Assembly (NCBI GenBank): GCA_963930655.1
Contig: OZ005617.1
Location: forward strand, 20,324,068-20,388,067
Direction of reading: 5' to 3'
Origin: Myrica gale
Lineage: Eukaryota; Streptophyta; Magnoliopsida; Fagales; Myricaceae
DNA: 64,000 nucleotides
The notes beneath the pieces were generated by a model. That model had not been told where the DNA came from. It saw nothing but the letters and a program-made list of their open reading frames with translations, and made no database searches. The position numbers were made by a program, and so were the translations under genes. Below are positions 1-21,800 of the stretch, piece by piece (the first letter of the stretch is position 1; every line of letters begins with the position of its first letter).

Positions 1-148
1 TCTTTCTCATTCAAGCTAGGATAGACTTGAAATAGAGGTGAAAGATATCGACTAGCAGAAATTTATTCTAGACGTGGTGTTCTTTTCTACAATGGTCCAT
101 TTGCACTATATACTGTCTAAATAAGCTAAACTCTTCCGTTGCTTATAG

Positions 149-11145
<10,997 letters not shown>

Positions 11146-11939
11146 AAATTGGTGTCTATTTTTGTTCTCATTCCTTTACTGGTTCAGGATAAATCCACAA
11201 TGTATATACTTCAATCGCCAGGCATAATATGTAATTTTGCGAAAAATGTACTTTGTCCTAAGAATCCAACAGGATATGTGGGAATCCATGAGACTGATGT
11301 ATGGAAGTTATTGGCTTTGGATATCAGATTATCTGCAGCTTTTATGGCTCAAACTGAGTTGCTTGCTAATTAGCTTTCTCCGTAGTACGGATGTGTTTTT
11401 ACACAAAGCAAGTGGGAGAATCTTAGTACTTTATTAAGGGTGGGTAAATATTCCGGTCAAAATCAGAAATTCCGGCATCGATAGGAAATCCATTTTCGGA
11501 ACCGAAAATTCTAGTAGTATGTTGCGAATTTTTTCTTAAAAAAAAACAAAAAATCGACCTCGGTTAGTCACAAGCCCGCTGCCCCCTATCCCATTCCCAC
11601 GAGTCTCCCTCCCTTTCTCCCGAGTCCCTCCCCCGATAGCTCTCTCTCTCTCACTTTGATCTGTGGACTGTATTCTAAATGCTACTTTAGTTTTGTTAAT
11701 CAATTAGATTTATAACGGGAGCGCAGATCTACATCATCTGGAACTGGCAAAACTCTGTCGACCACCTTTTTTTTTCTTTCTAAACAGTGGATTTCATAGT
11801 TGTAGAAAAAGAGCAGATTACATCAAATCACAGTTTTGGATCCTCATCGGAATATTACAAACATCAAAATTTTCCCATTATCGCACCCTAAAAGCCCATT
11901 TTGCTCGCGGGGTATCCATTGAAACTTCTAATATGTATG
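11146..11939. other. Intergenic region after copy A
   Basis: The first about 290 bases are the presumed 3' UTR and polyadenylation region. A stretch from about 11447 (GGTGGGTAAATATTCCGG) looks like a transposon end, and 11590-11660 is CT-rich. No coding signal was found. Confidence 0.4.
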
Positions 11940-12145
11940 TGTTAAAAATGTAGTCCCACATATAGATGTAATTGAAACTAATGACTTATAAATAAGCTCA
12001 TATGTAACCTTTTGAATCATAAGTGAGAAAACAAATCAGTCCATTTGGTTTTCCTACAGTGGATGTAGGTCAATAACCGAACCACTTAAATATCTTGTCT
12101 CACTTATTTAAAGTTTAAATTTTATTTCTTACATGGTATCAGAGC
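11940..12145 (+). mobile_element. TRIM-like LTR with tRNA primer-binding site (left arm)
   Basis: A 194-bp LTR-like unit starts TGTTAAAAATGTAGTCCCAC and ends ATTTCTTACA at 12133. It is followed directly by TGGTATCAGAGC, the initiator-Met-tRNA primer-binding site common in plant LTR elements. The short LTR and absence of gag or pol suggest a terminal-repeat retrotransposon in miniature. An inverted homologous unit lies at 12788-13040. Confidence 0.65.
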
Positions 12146-12175
12146 AAAGTTTTCGACATTAGTCTGATTACTTTC

Positions 12176-12392
12176 TGGAGAAAACAAATCAACTCATTGG
12201 GTTTTCCTACAGTGGATGTAGGTCAATGACCGAACCACTTAAATCACTTATCTAAAGTTTAAATTTTATTTCTTACATGTAAGAGATAAAGTTTAAACTT
12301 TAGATAAGTAAGACAAGATATGTTTTCTCACTTATGATTCAAAAGGTTACATTGTGACTTATTTATAAGAGACTTATTTTATTTCTTATATT
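12176..12392. repeat. Rearranged fragments of the same TRIM LTR
   Basis: A second partial + copy (12176-12283, with TCCTACAGTGGATGTAGGTC) is followed at once by a minus-oriented piece (from 12284, with TTTAAACTTTAGATAAG). Together they make a local palindrome. No coding content. Confidence 0.5.
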
Positions 12393-12569
12393 ATGTTTGA
12401 GGGTGAAAATTTTGGGTATTGGGGTTTGAGAAATATTATAAAGTAAAGATATGTTATGAGAGTTGATGAAAAAATGAAGAGAGAGAAGATTTTTAATAAA
12501 TATTAAAATAATAAAAAATTATGTGATGAATTTTTTATGATTAAACCTAAATTTTTGGGGCTCAAACAT
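12393..12569. mobile_element. MITE nested in the TRIM cluster
   Basis: The segment begins ATGTTTGAG and ends CTCAAACAT, with further imperfect TIR pairing (GTGAAAATTTT against AAATTTTTGGGG). The interior is AT-rich and non-coding. It splits a minus-oriented TRIM LTR piece that resumes near 12580. Superfamily unresolved. Confidence 0.5.
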
Positions 12570-12787
12570 AACATAAGCCAACCATTAGTTTCAATTGCCC
12601 ACATTGCGGACTACATTTTCAATACTCTCCCGCAAACTCAAGGTAGACCCACATTGAGTTTAGACTTACAAAAACAGGGAAAATAAAATTGCAGGGCTCT
12701 TGCTGGTGGTTGTCGGGCTTTGCCGGTTGGTTGCTAGGCTGAAGCTGGAAGGTTCCAGAAGGTAACCGGACTAATGCCGAAAACCTT

Positions 12788-13040
12788 GCTCTGATACCAT
12801 GCAAGAAATAAAATTTAAACTTTAGATAAATAAGATAAGATTTAAGTGGTTCGGTTCATAGGACCTACATCCACTGTTGGAAAGCCCACTGGGCTGATTT
12901 ATTTTCTCAAATATGATTCAAAAAATTAATGGGCTGATTTGTTTTCTCAAATATGATTCAAAAAATTACATTGAGGCTTATTTATAAGCCATTAATTTCA
13001 ATTGTCCACATTACTTTAATAACGTGGGACTACATTTTCA
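12788..13040 (-). mobile_element. TRIM-like LTR with primer-binding site (right arm, inverted)
   Basis: On the minus strand this is the counterpart of the left arm: it starts TGAAAATGTAGTCCCAC (13040), shares the CAGTGGATGTAGGTC core, and ends next to the TGGTATCAGAGC primer-binding site (12788-12799 on +). It contains an internal duplication of about 50 bp around TGGGCTGATTT. Sequence inward of both primer sites also matches (TTTTCGGCATTAGTC). Confidence 0.6.
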
Positions 13041-14295
13041 CTCCCGAATACGCGCCACAATGTCATGAATTAACCAGCTCGGATTATCATCCAGGTTAGG
13101 TCCGCGGCATAGGATCTGAGAATCACTTTGACTGGTCTAGATTTAGAGATTGTTCTAAAAAAGCCCACGTATCGAACTGAAATTTTGTATTCCGGTACCA
13201 TCAGTTTCCTGTACCCATTATTACTCTCTACCAACCATCCATGTGAAACGAGAATAATCCAAAATTTTGTATACCAGAACCGATTCCATCTTTTCTGTAC
13301 CGCACTTACTCTCTATCAACTTGAAACGAGAATAATCCGCGCAGACATTTAAGGTTGGGTTTGATGTCCGAACCGACATGGAAGAGGTATTCGGTAGATC
13401 TGACCACCCGAGAAGCTTGAACTTGTCTCTCTGCGTTTCTGCTACCTATTATTCAATCGTTGGTGACCAGTGCATTAAAGTTGCAGCCTCAGTCTTGGTT
13501 TTGGGGCTTGTAATTCAGCGAACTGCATGCCTTTCAATTTTATTTCTTTTCTTTTTAAAAATAAATACATTTTATATTATTTAATTACTAGAAATTTTAA
13601 AATTTACACCTCAGCGTAACATCATACAGCACAATTCAAATTACTAATATATTTTACCATTTGCTATTCGAACTGCCAAACGTAATACAATGTTACTTGC
13701 TTAGAAAAAAAAAGTAATACAATGTGAATTAAATTGTCTATAGATTTATATTTTACAGCCAGTACTTATTTTAAAACTTCAAGTTCATTGCATCTAAAAG
13801 TTCGCATTGAGTAGTGCGAAAATAGAATATCTCATGTTGCAGCAAAATAATTTTGTTAAGAGTTTAGTTTGATAATTAAAAAGATAATTTAATTAGAGAT
13901 GAGACAATGGCAACTAAAGTCAAGCTCCAAAATAATTAGTAGAATATATTAAGGATTGAGATTCTTTGTAATTTTCTGTCATAATTTTGCAGTAGAATTT
14001 AGAAAGAGATAGACATGACGTATTAAATGGTGTAGAATCTACTTATTGTATTTATCTCTCTCATAATTTTACCATGCAATTCAAACAAAAAAATTCAGAG
14101 AATATTAATCAACCTTTTATATTATCCCATAATACTGTCATAATTGGATAACCTTCGACTACTTGCAAAGTCCTCTCGGGACCGCATGATAAGCCAACGA
14201 GCGTTGCGGCCTCCCTCGCCAAAATCTTTAAACCACAAATTCTAGCTGGCCAGCCTCTAGGTTATCGTAAGTGAACAACCTAATTTAGACCCAAA
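13041..14295. other. Intergenic, non-coding, repeat fragments
   Basis: The segment 13185-13340 holds two imperfect tandem copies ending GAAACGAGAATAATCC. From 13338 to about 13440 the sequence is related to the 44139-44560 repeat units downstream of copy C (GCAGACATTTAAGGTTG, GTCCGAACCG), which supports duplication of the receptor together with its 3' flank. The rest is AT-rich with no gene signal. Confidence 0.5.
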
Positions 14296-15508
14296 TGTGC
14301 GAAAAATACCTAGAGGGGGTGAATAGGTATACTGAAAATTTTATCCAACAGCAAAATTCTTTTTCAAATCACAACCTATTCACAGAAATATAATCACAAT
14401 TAATCTTTATCAAGAATCTACTATCTTATTACAAATCAGATATGAACAAAGAATAGATAAACAGTAGCTATACAAATCTGAAAAACAAAGATATCTGAAT
14501 ATACCTCAAGTGACTCCGAAGAGACTATACTGGACAAAATCAATATTTTTTTTTTCAGATTAATCTTGTACAACCGAAACACAATCAGTAGCTTATCTAA
14601 ACCTTGAATCAGTAAACCACAATGAATTCTTACCAACCGAAACAGTGAGGATATATACCAAATATCACAGTGAAATCCTCACAACACAGAGAAACAATTG
14701 GTTAGTAAACTAGCAATTTATCAAAGCAAGAAAACAGTGATAAAGATGTAACACAAGAAATGGTTACGAAGAGAAAACTCCCTAAGGAACTTCCTTAAGG
14801 AGAAAAACTCTCCGGGCCCGTAGGCCGATCGAATCCACTAGCTTCCAAAGGTTACAAGATGATCTATACAAGACTAACCTAGCCTAATCAACCAACCCTT
14901 GAACCAATCTCAGTTTACCAAACCGAATCACACTTCAAACATAGAACCTCTATGTTGAATATGGAAGCCACGATCTCGAAACGGCAACAGATCTTCAAGC
15001 ACAAACCTTGTGCAATCTTGGGCCAAGGCTGAAACCTTCAGCCTTGATGATTCAGAACTTCTGAATCTCTGATCTTCACAAAATAGGATTTGGGGGAAAA
15101 CACCGGTGATCTTTAACTCCTTGATATTCCAATCAATCAACACATTGAAATCTTCATGTAATCAGATCTTCATCATCACGTGGAAGGCTTTACAGATCAG
15201 CACAAGAAATCTACAAATCTTCAATATCACCGAATCTTGGAAACAAGAAAAATGGAAAGCTCTCGTCGAAACACACAAAAACAACCCTCTGTAATTCGAA
15301 CTAATTTCCATCCGTGAGATGCAGATCAGCTTTAAGCCTTCTTTCTCAAGTTTTCTAGATGCATAGAAAAAGTCATAATTGCCCTTAATGAGGCCTTCAT
15401 CATAACCCACGGTGCAGTACATCAATTCCTACTTCTAGAAGCTTTACATATTACAAAGATACCCCTTTTACAATGAGTCACGTGATGCCAATTAAAATTG
15501 CCGTAACA
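14296..15508 (-). mobile_element. Probable solo LTR, SIRE-like Copia type, inverted
   Basis: Near 14312-14330 the + strand reads CCTAGAGGGGGTGAATAGG, the reverse complement of the CCTATTCACCCCCTCTAGG motif typical of the 3' end of SIRE-type Copia LTRs. The block runs from TGTGCG to GTAACA with no gag or pol. Ends are approximate, as no TSD was found. Confidence 0.5.
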
Positions 15509-17039
15509 GTAAGCTACCTTGGTTGTCTGTTAATTAATTTTTCGGTTTACCAAGAAAATAAAAAAAATAAATGTATGAGATTTATTGTACTTTTTTTTTC
15601 TGCATTTTTAGATTACTGACGTACTGAAAGAAAAATATACGAAAGGAAATAACTGATCATTTTTGTTCAGGTCTTTCCATGAAAAATTACAAAATTAATA
15701 TTACACTTGTGTACAGCTGTCTGAATTTTTATTTTTATTAAGCTAGTGTCTTCTTTTTTTGTTAATTGAAAATTTCAGAAATATCATAGTATGACTTATG
15801 GGTAAAAATTAAATTGGATCCTATAATTTTTAATTTATTTTTTTACGCCCCATTAGTTTGAAAAGATATGCGCTCTTTTAATTTAGCCATTAAATCAGAT
15901 GAAAAGTGGTGCGGATGACCGAAAAACCCATCCAAGAAAAAATTAGAAAAAAATAAATATAAAAACAAAATTTTCTTTGCATATTTTATTTATAAAATAT
16001 TATTATTTATTTATATATCATTTTAAAATTTTTAATTTGTAGTCATTTATCTTAGAGGGGCATTTCGATAATTTTCTGTCTGATTTAACATCAATTGATG
16101 GAAGACGAGAATTGATATCTTTTAAAACTTATGAGACATAAAAAATAAATTAAAAGTTAGGAGGTCAAATTTGATTTTTGTCCATATATATAGGACCTAT
16201 TAGATGTTCCCCTTGAAAATTATTTTTTAGTGCATCTATTTTCCGGATGGATATTTTAATAGCTCTTTTAATATTGATTAATTTAATTGACGTGGTCTTT
16301 ATCGTGAAAAAAATTAGATTTGAAGTTTAAAGTTAAATAATATGTATTTCTATATTTTGAAATTACGTTTTACAATAATTGTTTTGGAGACAAGGTTATG
16401 GTCAAGTCATGAGAGATTCTAATAAATGGTTCAAATTCAGGCATCGAATTAATAACTTATATAGACAGTAGTCTAGATTAAGTTATTAAAAAAAAAAAGA
16501 GCCGATAAACCCTTAATGGATTAAGTAAGTAACTCGATCTAGCTCGCATATATACTTCATTAATACTGTGGCGGAATGAAAACCCTTTTTAAAAACCTAT
16601 TAAGATTTTTTACTGTTAGGATTTTAGCTCAACCTTTTTTTTTAGGGTTGCAGGCAGTGTTATACAAAAGTATATTTTTATGTAAAACACTTGATAACTT
16701 GATTTTTAAATCAATTATAAACAAATATTTTGTCTTGTTTTCTAAGACGTGATGTTGTTTAATTTTTAGTATTATTATTTGTAGATGACAATTTTGACAC
16801 GGTTATGCTTGAAGTGTGAAAAGATCCTTAAACTTGTAATTGTCAGCTGCCGCAACTTGAAAATCCTTAATTATTTACACGTACTAATCATCAAACGATT
16901 ATACTCTTCTTTATTCTCTCTCTTAACCAAATGATCAAAGACTAATTCAATTCATAATCTCCAAAGTCAGATACTCACAACCTACCGTTTGGCGACCTTG
17001 AAGGCATGAATCAACTTGCTGTTCCTCGTCAACTTGACC
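15509..17039. other. AT-rich intergenic region, no gene seen
   Basis: Long A/T runs and short degenerate repeats. The part at 15800-16200 resembles the AT-rich stretches at 19600-19900 and 60800-61080. No supported coding region. Confidence 0.4.
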
Positions 17040-17464
17040 CGTAATCGGATACCTACAGTACTCCCTTCCTTGAGAGACAGTGATGGGTTTTGACCATCAT
17101 CAGAATAAAGTGAGTTGACCTGAAACCCGATAGCTACTTGCTACCAGCAGGTGGATGAGGCGCAGGATAAGAACCCCTAACCGAAGCTTCCATGTGCAGG
17201 CTAAACTAATATGATTTGAAAAAGAAAGTTCGGCTTTCTGTTTCCTAGTGGCCTAGTGGGGAGATTTCAATATTCAGCATCAGCAGCAGGATAAGTATGG
17301 AGGAGTTGTGTATTTAGAAAATAAGTTTTGTCAGATCACGTACTAGTCAGAGTGGTGAGGGGGAATCCAGTATTTTCTTGATTTACTAATGCGCTCTTTC
17401 TTTGGCTCTGCAACTCATCCCTCTTCTAATTCAATCGCACAGAGAAGGATTAAAGGCTACGGTC
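17040..17464 (+). promoter_or_regulatory. Conserved upstream region of copy B
   Basis: About 400 bases immediately before the copy B start match the region before copy D (53101-53552). Shared blocks include TGGATGAGGCGC, AGCTTCCATGTGCAG, TTCGGCTTTCTG and GAGTTGTGTATTTAG. Conservation between paralogs marks it as the likely promoter and 5' leader. I do not see an unambiguous TATA box. Confidence 0.5.
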
Positions 17465-17904
17465 ATGGCGGAATCACCAGCGGTTTTCGTCTTTGTCTTT
17501 TGTGTTGCTTGCTTCTTTGGCATGATCGAGCTGGCTCAAGCTCAAAATACAACCACAGCTGTCACCGATCCTGCTGAAGGTGTGCTTCTCTCTCTCTCAA
17601 GCAGGCCCACACAGTTTTCTGCGTTTTAGTTCTTGTTAGCAGCTCAGTGTTCTGTTTTCGTTTGCACATTCTACACAGGTGTAGTGATCTGAATTTTCTT
17701 CTGAAATTATTAAGAAGCTTCATACTTTTCTCAACAGAAGTGGTAGAGAAAACTCTTTGGTACAAAACAAAGAACGATCCTGAAAAAAACAGAGAACAGA
17801 GGAAAGGAAAAAAAGTCAGCTGGGTCCTTATCAAACGAAACAAACCTTCAACCTCTAGTTTTGTCTCTTCTCAAAAACTTGCCTTCGGGCATATTTGTAG
17901 ATGA

Positions 17905-18538
17905 GAATTTTGGTTGAGTAAAAGGCTGAGAGTTTTTTACCAAAATTCTCGTTAGTAAATATGATTAACTCAAAATTTTAATAAAATAATAATAATAAAA
18001 AGATTTAAAATAATTTATCTTCTCAATCAAATTATCTTTCATCAAATCATTTATTTCAATTATAATAAATATAAAAAATTCACTTAAATCTTGTTTCTTT
18101 TTATCTTTTCACCAATTCTCATCAACTTCATTTTTTCAATTTTTATTATTTAAAAAATATTAATAAAATTCTAATTTATCTCAATTTTCATAACATTCCT
18201 AATTTTTTAAAAAAATCTTGGTTTGCTAGCATAGCTTAAAATCTAATCTTTCACCTCAATTTCTGTGCAAGATAACACAAAAATTAAAACAACTTTTACA
18301 AAAACCCATTAAAACTCAACTTACATAAATTTCCTTTCCAAACATATTTTTTACTTTCACATTAGAATAAATTAAACTTGTCTTTACAAATATCTTTTCT
18401 CACTACTCTCACAATCACCCAATAAAAACATATCTATCCATTTTTTCTTAATAATTACACAATTTTTTTAAAATACAAATAAACATAAAATATTTTTTTT
18501 TCTATCCACATCCAAACATGGGTAACAATAGAAAATCT
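17905..18538. other. AT-rich insert in intron 1 of copy B
   Basis: About 630 bases of A/T-dominated, non-coding sequence. It is flanked by duplicated exon 1 tail/intron 1 sequence at 17563 and 18771, so it probably arrived as an insertion or duplication. Confidence 0.4.
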
Positions 18539-18762
18539 AGGGCATGTTCGTTTTGAGAAAAATTTAAGGATTTTAAGTATGGTGTGAATATTTAGGTGAT
18601 GTTTGAGACATGCGTATAGAAGTTGTTAAGTTGTATTGATGTTTGTAAAAAAGGTAATGTTGAGTTGTATTGATATGCATATAAGATTAATGTTAGGATT
18701 GTAAGTTTAGAAAGTTGGATTCAAATTCTAAACTTTTTGGCCAAACTAACATGCCAACTTAG
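18539..18762. mobile_element. MITE with GGGCATGTTCG-type ends
   Basis: The left end GGGCATGTTCGTTTTGAG pairs imperfectly with the right end CCAAACTAACATGCC. No coding content. Its ends resemble those of the element at 50814-51136. Confidence 0.5.
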
Positions 18763-18770
18763 ATGGTATG

Positions 18771-18880
18771 TCACCGATCCAGTTGAAAGGTGTGCTTCTC
18801 TCTCTCTCTCCCCCTCGCACATGCCCGCACAGTTTTCTGCGTTTTAGATATTGTTAGCAGCTTAGGAGTGACTGAGTGTT
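18771..18880 (+). repeat. Partial duplicate of exon 1 tail and intron 1 start (copy B)
   Basis: GTCACCGATCC, GGTGTGCTTCTCTCTCTC, CACAGTTTTCTGCGTTTTAG and TTGTTAGCAGC all recur from 17563-17645. The duplicated exon tail has an altered base string (CAGTTGAAAGG for CTGCTGAAGG), so it is unlikely to be used as an exon. Confidence 0.6.
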
Positions 18881-21800
18881 CTTCAACTTTTAAATGTGAA
18901 AATTTTTATTTTTATTTTAAAAATGATAATAAAGACTTTCATCAGTCAACATTTTATTTGTTTTAGAATTGCATTGGGGGCGTCTGAAAGTGTAGGGGAC
19001 AAAAAAATTGTCTTTCTACGTAAATAGTTCTATCTGGAATTTACTTTGGAGTTGAAATTGTAATGGCCGGATCCGGACGGATGTGGCCGTCCGAGAGATT
19101 TGAAAGATTAGGAGAGATATTTGTTTTGAAAAATAATTCTGATCACTCTTATATATCTTCAAGCGTGCATTTGATTGCAGCGAGAGTTTTGAATTCAATT
19201 TTCCAACAATGGGGACTCGAGGCGCCGTCGGGTCAATGGAATATAAGCGGGGAATTGTGCAGTGGAAAGGCCCTCGACCCGACCACCGACATCATGAACT
19301 TAGGCAACCCCTTTTATAAAGTGCAATTGTTCTCGGTCTTCTGAGAACAATCAATCTACTTGTCATATTACCGAACTGTACGAATATTTATCTCTCTTGT
19401 TGTTTTTTTCTAATGCGTGTTTTTCTTAAATACCATGCATTTTTGCTTATAAATTCAAGAAAAACCAAAAGAACTCTTAAGAGTTTAGTATTGCTGTGAC
19501 AATTGCTTCTTCAAATAGAAAGTCATAGTTCACCTAATTATAGTGCAATATCAGGTTCGACCCTTTAATTAAAATAGTAATTTACGTTTAATTTTTGAAA
19601 ATGTTCAATGTATACTCCTGTCAACTCTAGAGTTAAGCTGGAAAATAGATAAAAATTACTACAAAAATAAAAAAATGATATTTTAAAAAATAATGCTTTT
19701 TAAATAAAATTATTGAAACTTTATATTTTAGTAATCTATTTATTTTTAATTTATTTCTTGAATTTTTATTTATATTTAAAAAATTGTTTTAGATGGACAT
19801 TTCGGTCATTTTAAAAAATTTGTCTTGAATGAGCGTACATTGAAGATTTTTAAAACATAAATCGCGATTTTGATAGTTGATGGATCAGATTGATTTTGCC
19901 CTATAATTATAGAGCGAACTATGATTTTTGTCCAAATATGTATGTGGCACATTTATTGTTTGACCCACTTAATTGGGCCCATCAATTTCAATGGAAGAAT
20001 CAAAAGAGTTGGACGAGAAACAAAGAAAAACAAGTAGAAGAATGGCATTTCATCAGTTTGGTATTATATCTGAAGAAATCTCATGTGCCACTCTCGTATG
20101 GCATGGCGAGCAAAAAAGGGAAAGAAATAGAATTGGTCATGTTCATGGTTCACACGGCAGTCTTAAAATGTGACTACTTCAACTAATTACCTCAGCCCCA
20201 GGGCTGGAATGGAAGGATAAAAAAAAAAGTTCATACTTTTAGTGTATTTTGTAGCTTAAACATCCAATGGGGCGACAAAAGGTTGATTGTTTTGATCTGC
20301 TCCTATGCATATATTCTCCTCGTAATCTCATTTAACCAGTGGGAATTCTGTCATGTACGATGGACTTTGAATTTTATGCCATTGGAGTTGAGTATACAAG
20401 CAGGAGCCGAGAGGCCATTTAGCATAGAGCACAAATAAAATCCTAGCAAGAATTGTGTCTGGCGACTACCATCACCGTTGTGTAAACACTGTGGAGAACT
20501 TGGGTGATGTTAGTTGCTGATCTTTGAGCAGCCATTTATTAGCACCTTAAATTATGACATAGAATTTTATCCTTCCACAAAACTGATATTGTATGTGAGC
20601 AATTTCAGTACATAATTGAACCACAATTCTTACGACAATCCACCTCTTGGCTCCTAATACCCTCCCAGTAGTTCAATTGAATCATTTTAAATGGACAAAA
20701 ATAGGGGTAACGGATGAAACAAACCTACACTTCAAAATATCCCGAACATCTTTAATATGTGAGTCTTCTTTTTCATGATTGCTTGTTTATTGTGGAATTT
20801 CGTTGCAGGAGGGTTTACGCACTGGATGTTGACGGTGTAATCCCAGAAGACCTATGGACTTTAACTTTCCTCACCGATCTGTATGGTTTCTTCTCTGTAT
20901 GTTTGTTTACTTCAGTTTGGGATAACTAATGGTTACCTTCTTTCTCATGCAAGCTAGGATAAACTTGAAATAGAGGTGAAAGATATCGACTAGCAGAAAT
21001 TTATTCTAGATGTGGTGTTCTTTTCTACAATGGTCCATTTGCACTATATACTGTCTAAATAAGCTAAACTCTTCCGTTGCTTATAGGAATTTGGCCAAAA
21101 TTACTTGACTGGTAACCTGCCTGCATCAATCGGCAATCTAACTCGTATGCAATACCTGTGAGCACACCCTAAATTTTCATTTGAAGCCTCTAGGACATAG
21201 TATATCTCATATTGATTAACCTTTCCGTTCTTTTGAACTTTAATAAACAGGAGCATTAGCATTAACTCCCTATCCGGGGAACTTCCTAAGGAATTTGGAA
21301 ATCTTACAGATTTAAGATCATTGTAAGTAATTTTCATTATAACTTTGTTGGTCATCTTGTTGTTTCTTATTTGTTTACAGACAGTGAAGGTCTTCCTGAA
21401 ATCCAGTCTTTTCTTCTCGCTGCTTTTTTCTTTTGATGGAAATAGGTTTAACACAGTGTTCCCACAAAAATAGCAATATAGTACTGACCCAGACACAAGT
21501 GCATATCAGTTCTGTTGCTTTCTCAATCTCATATACGTGATCTTAACCTAGAGAATCAAATGCTTGCCTTATTTTCATCATTTCACTTGTTGAATCTGCA
21601 GCGGGTTTGGGTCAAACAACTTCTCTGGTTCTCTGACATCTAAGCTTGGGAATCTAGTGAAATTAGAACAGATGTAAGTACAATGCTGAACTTCGATCTT
21701 CAGTTTAAGTTCTGAAAATCCCTGAGGTGCATTTTGTGGGTTGGTGATGATGACTGTGGAAATGGTTGATGGTTCTATAAAGCTTCAACTAGAATCATGT

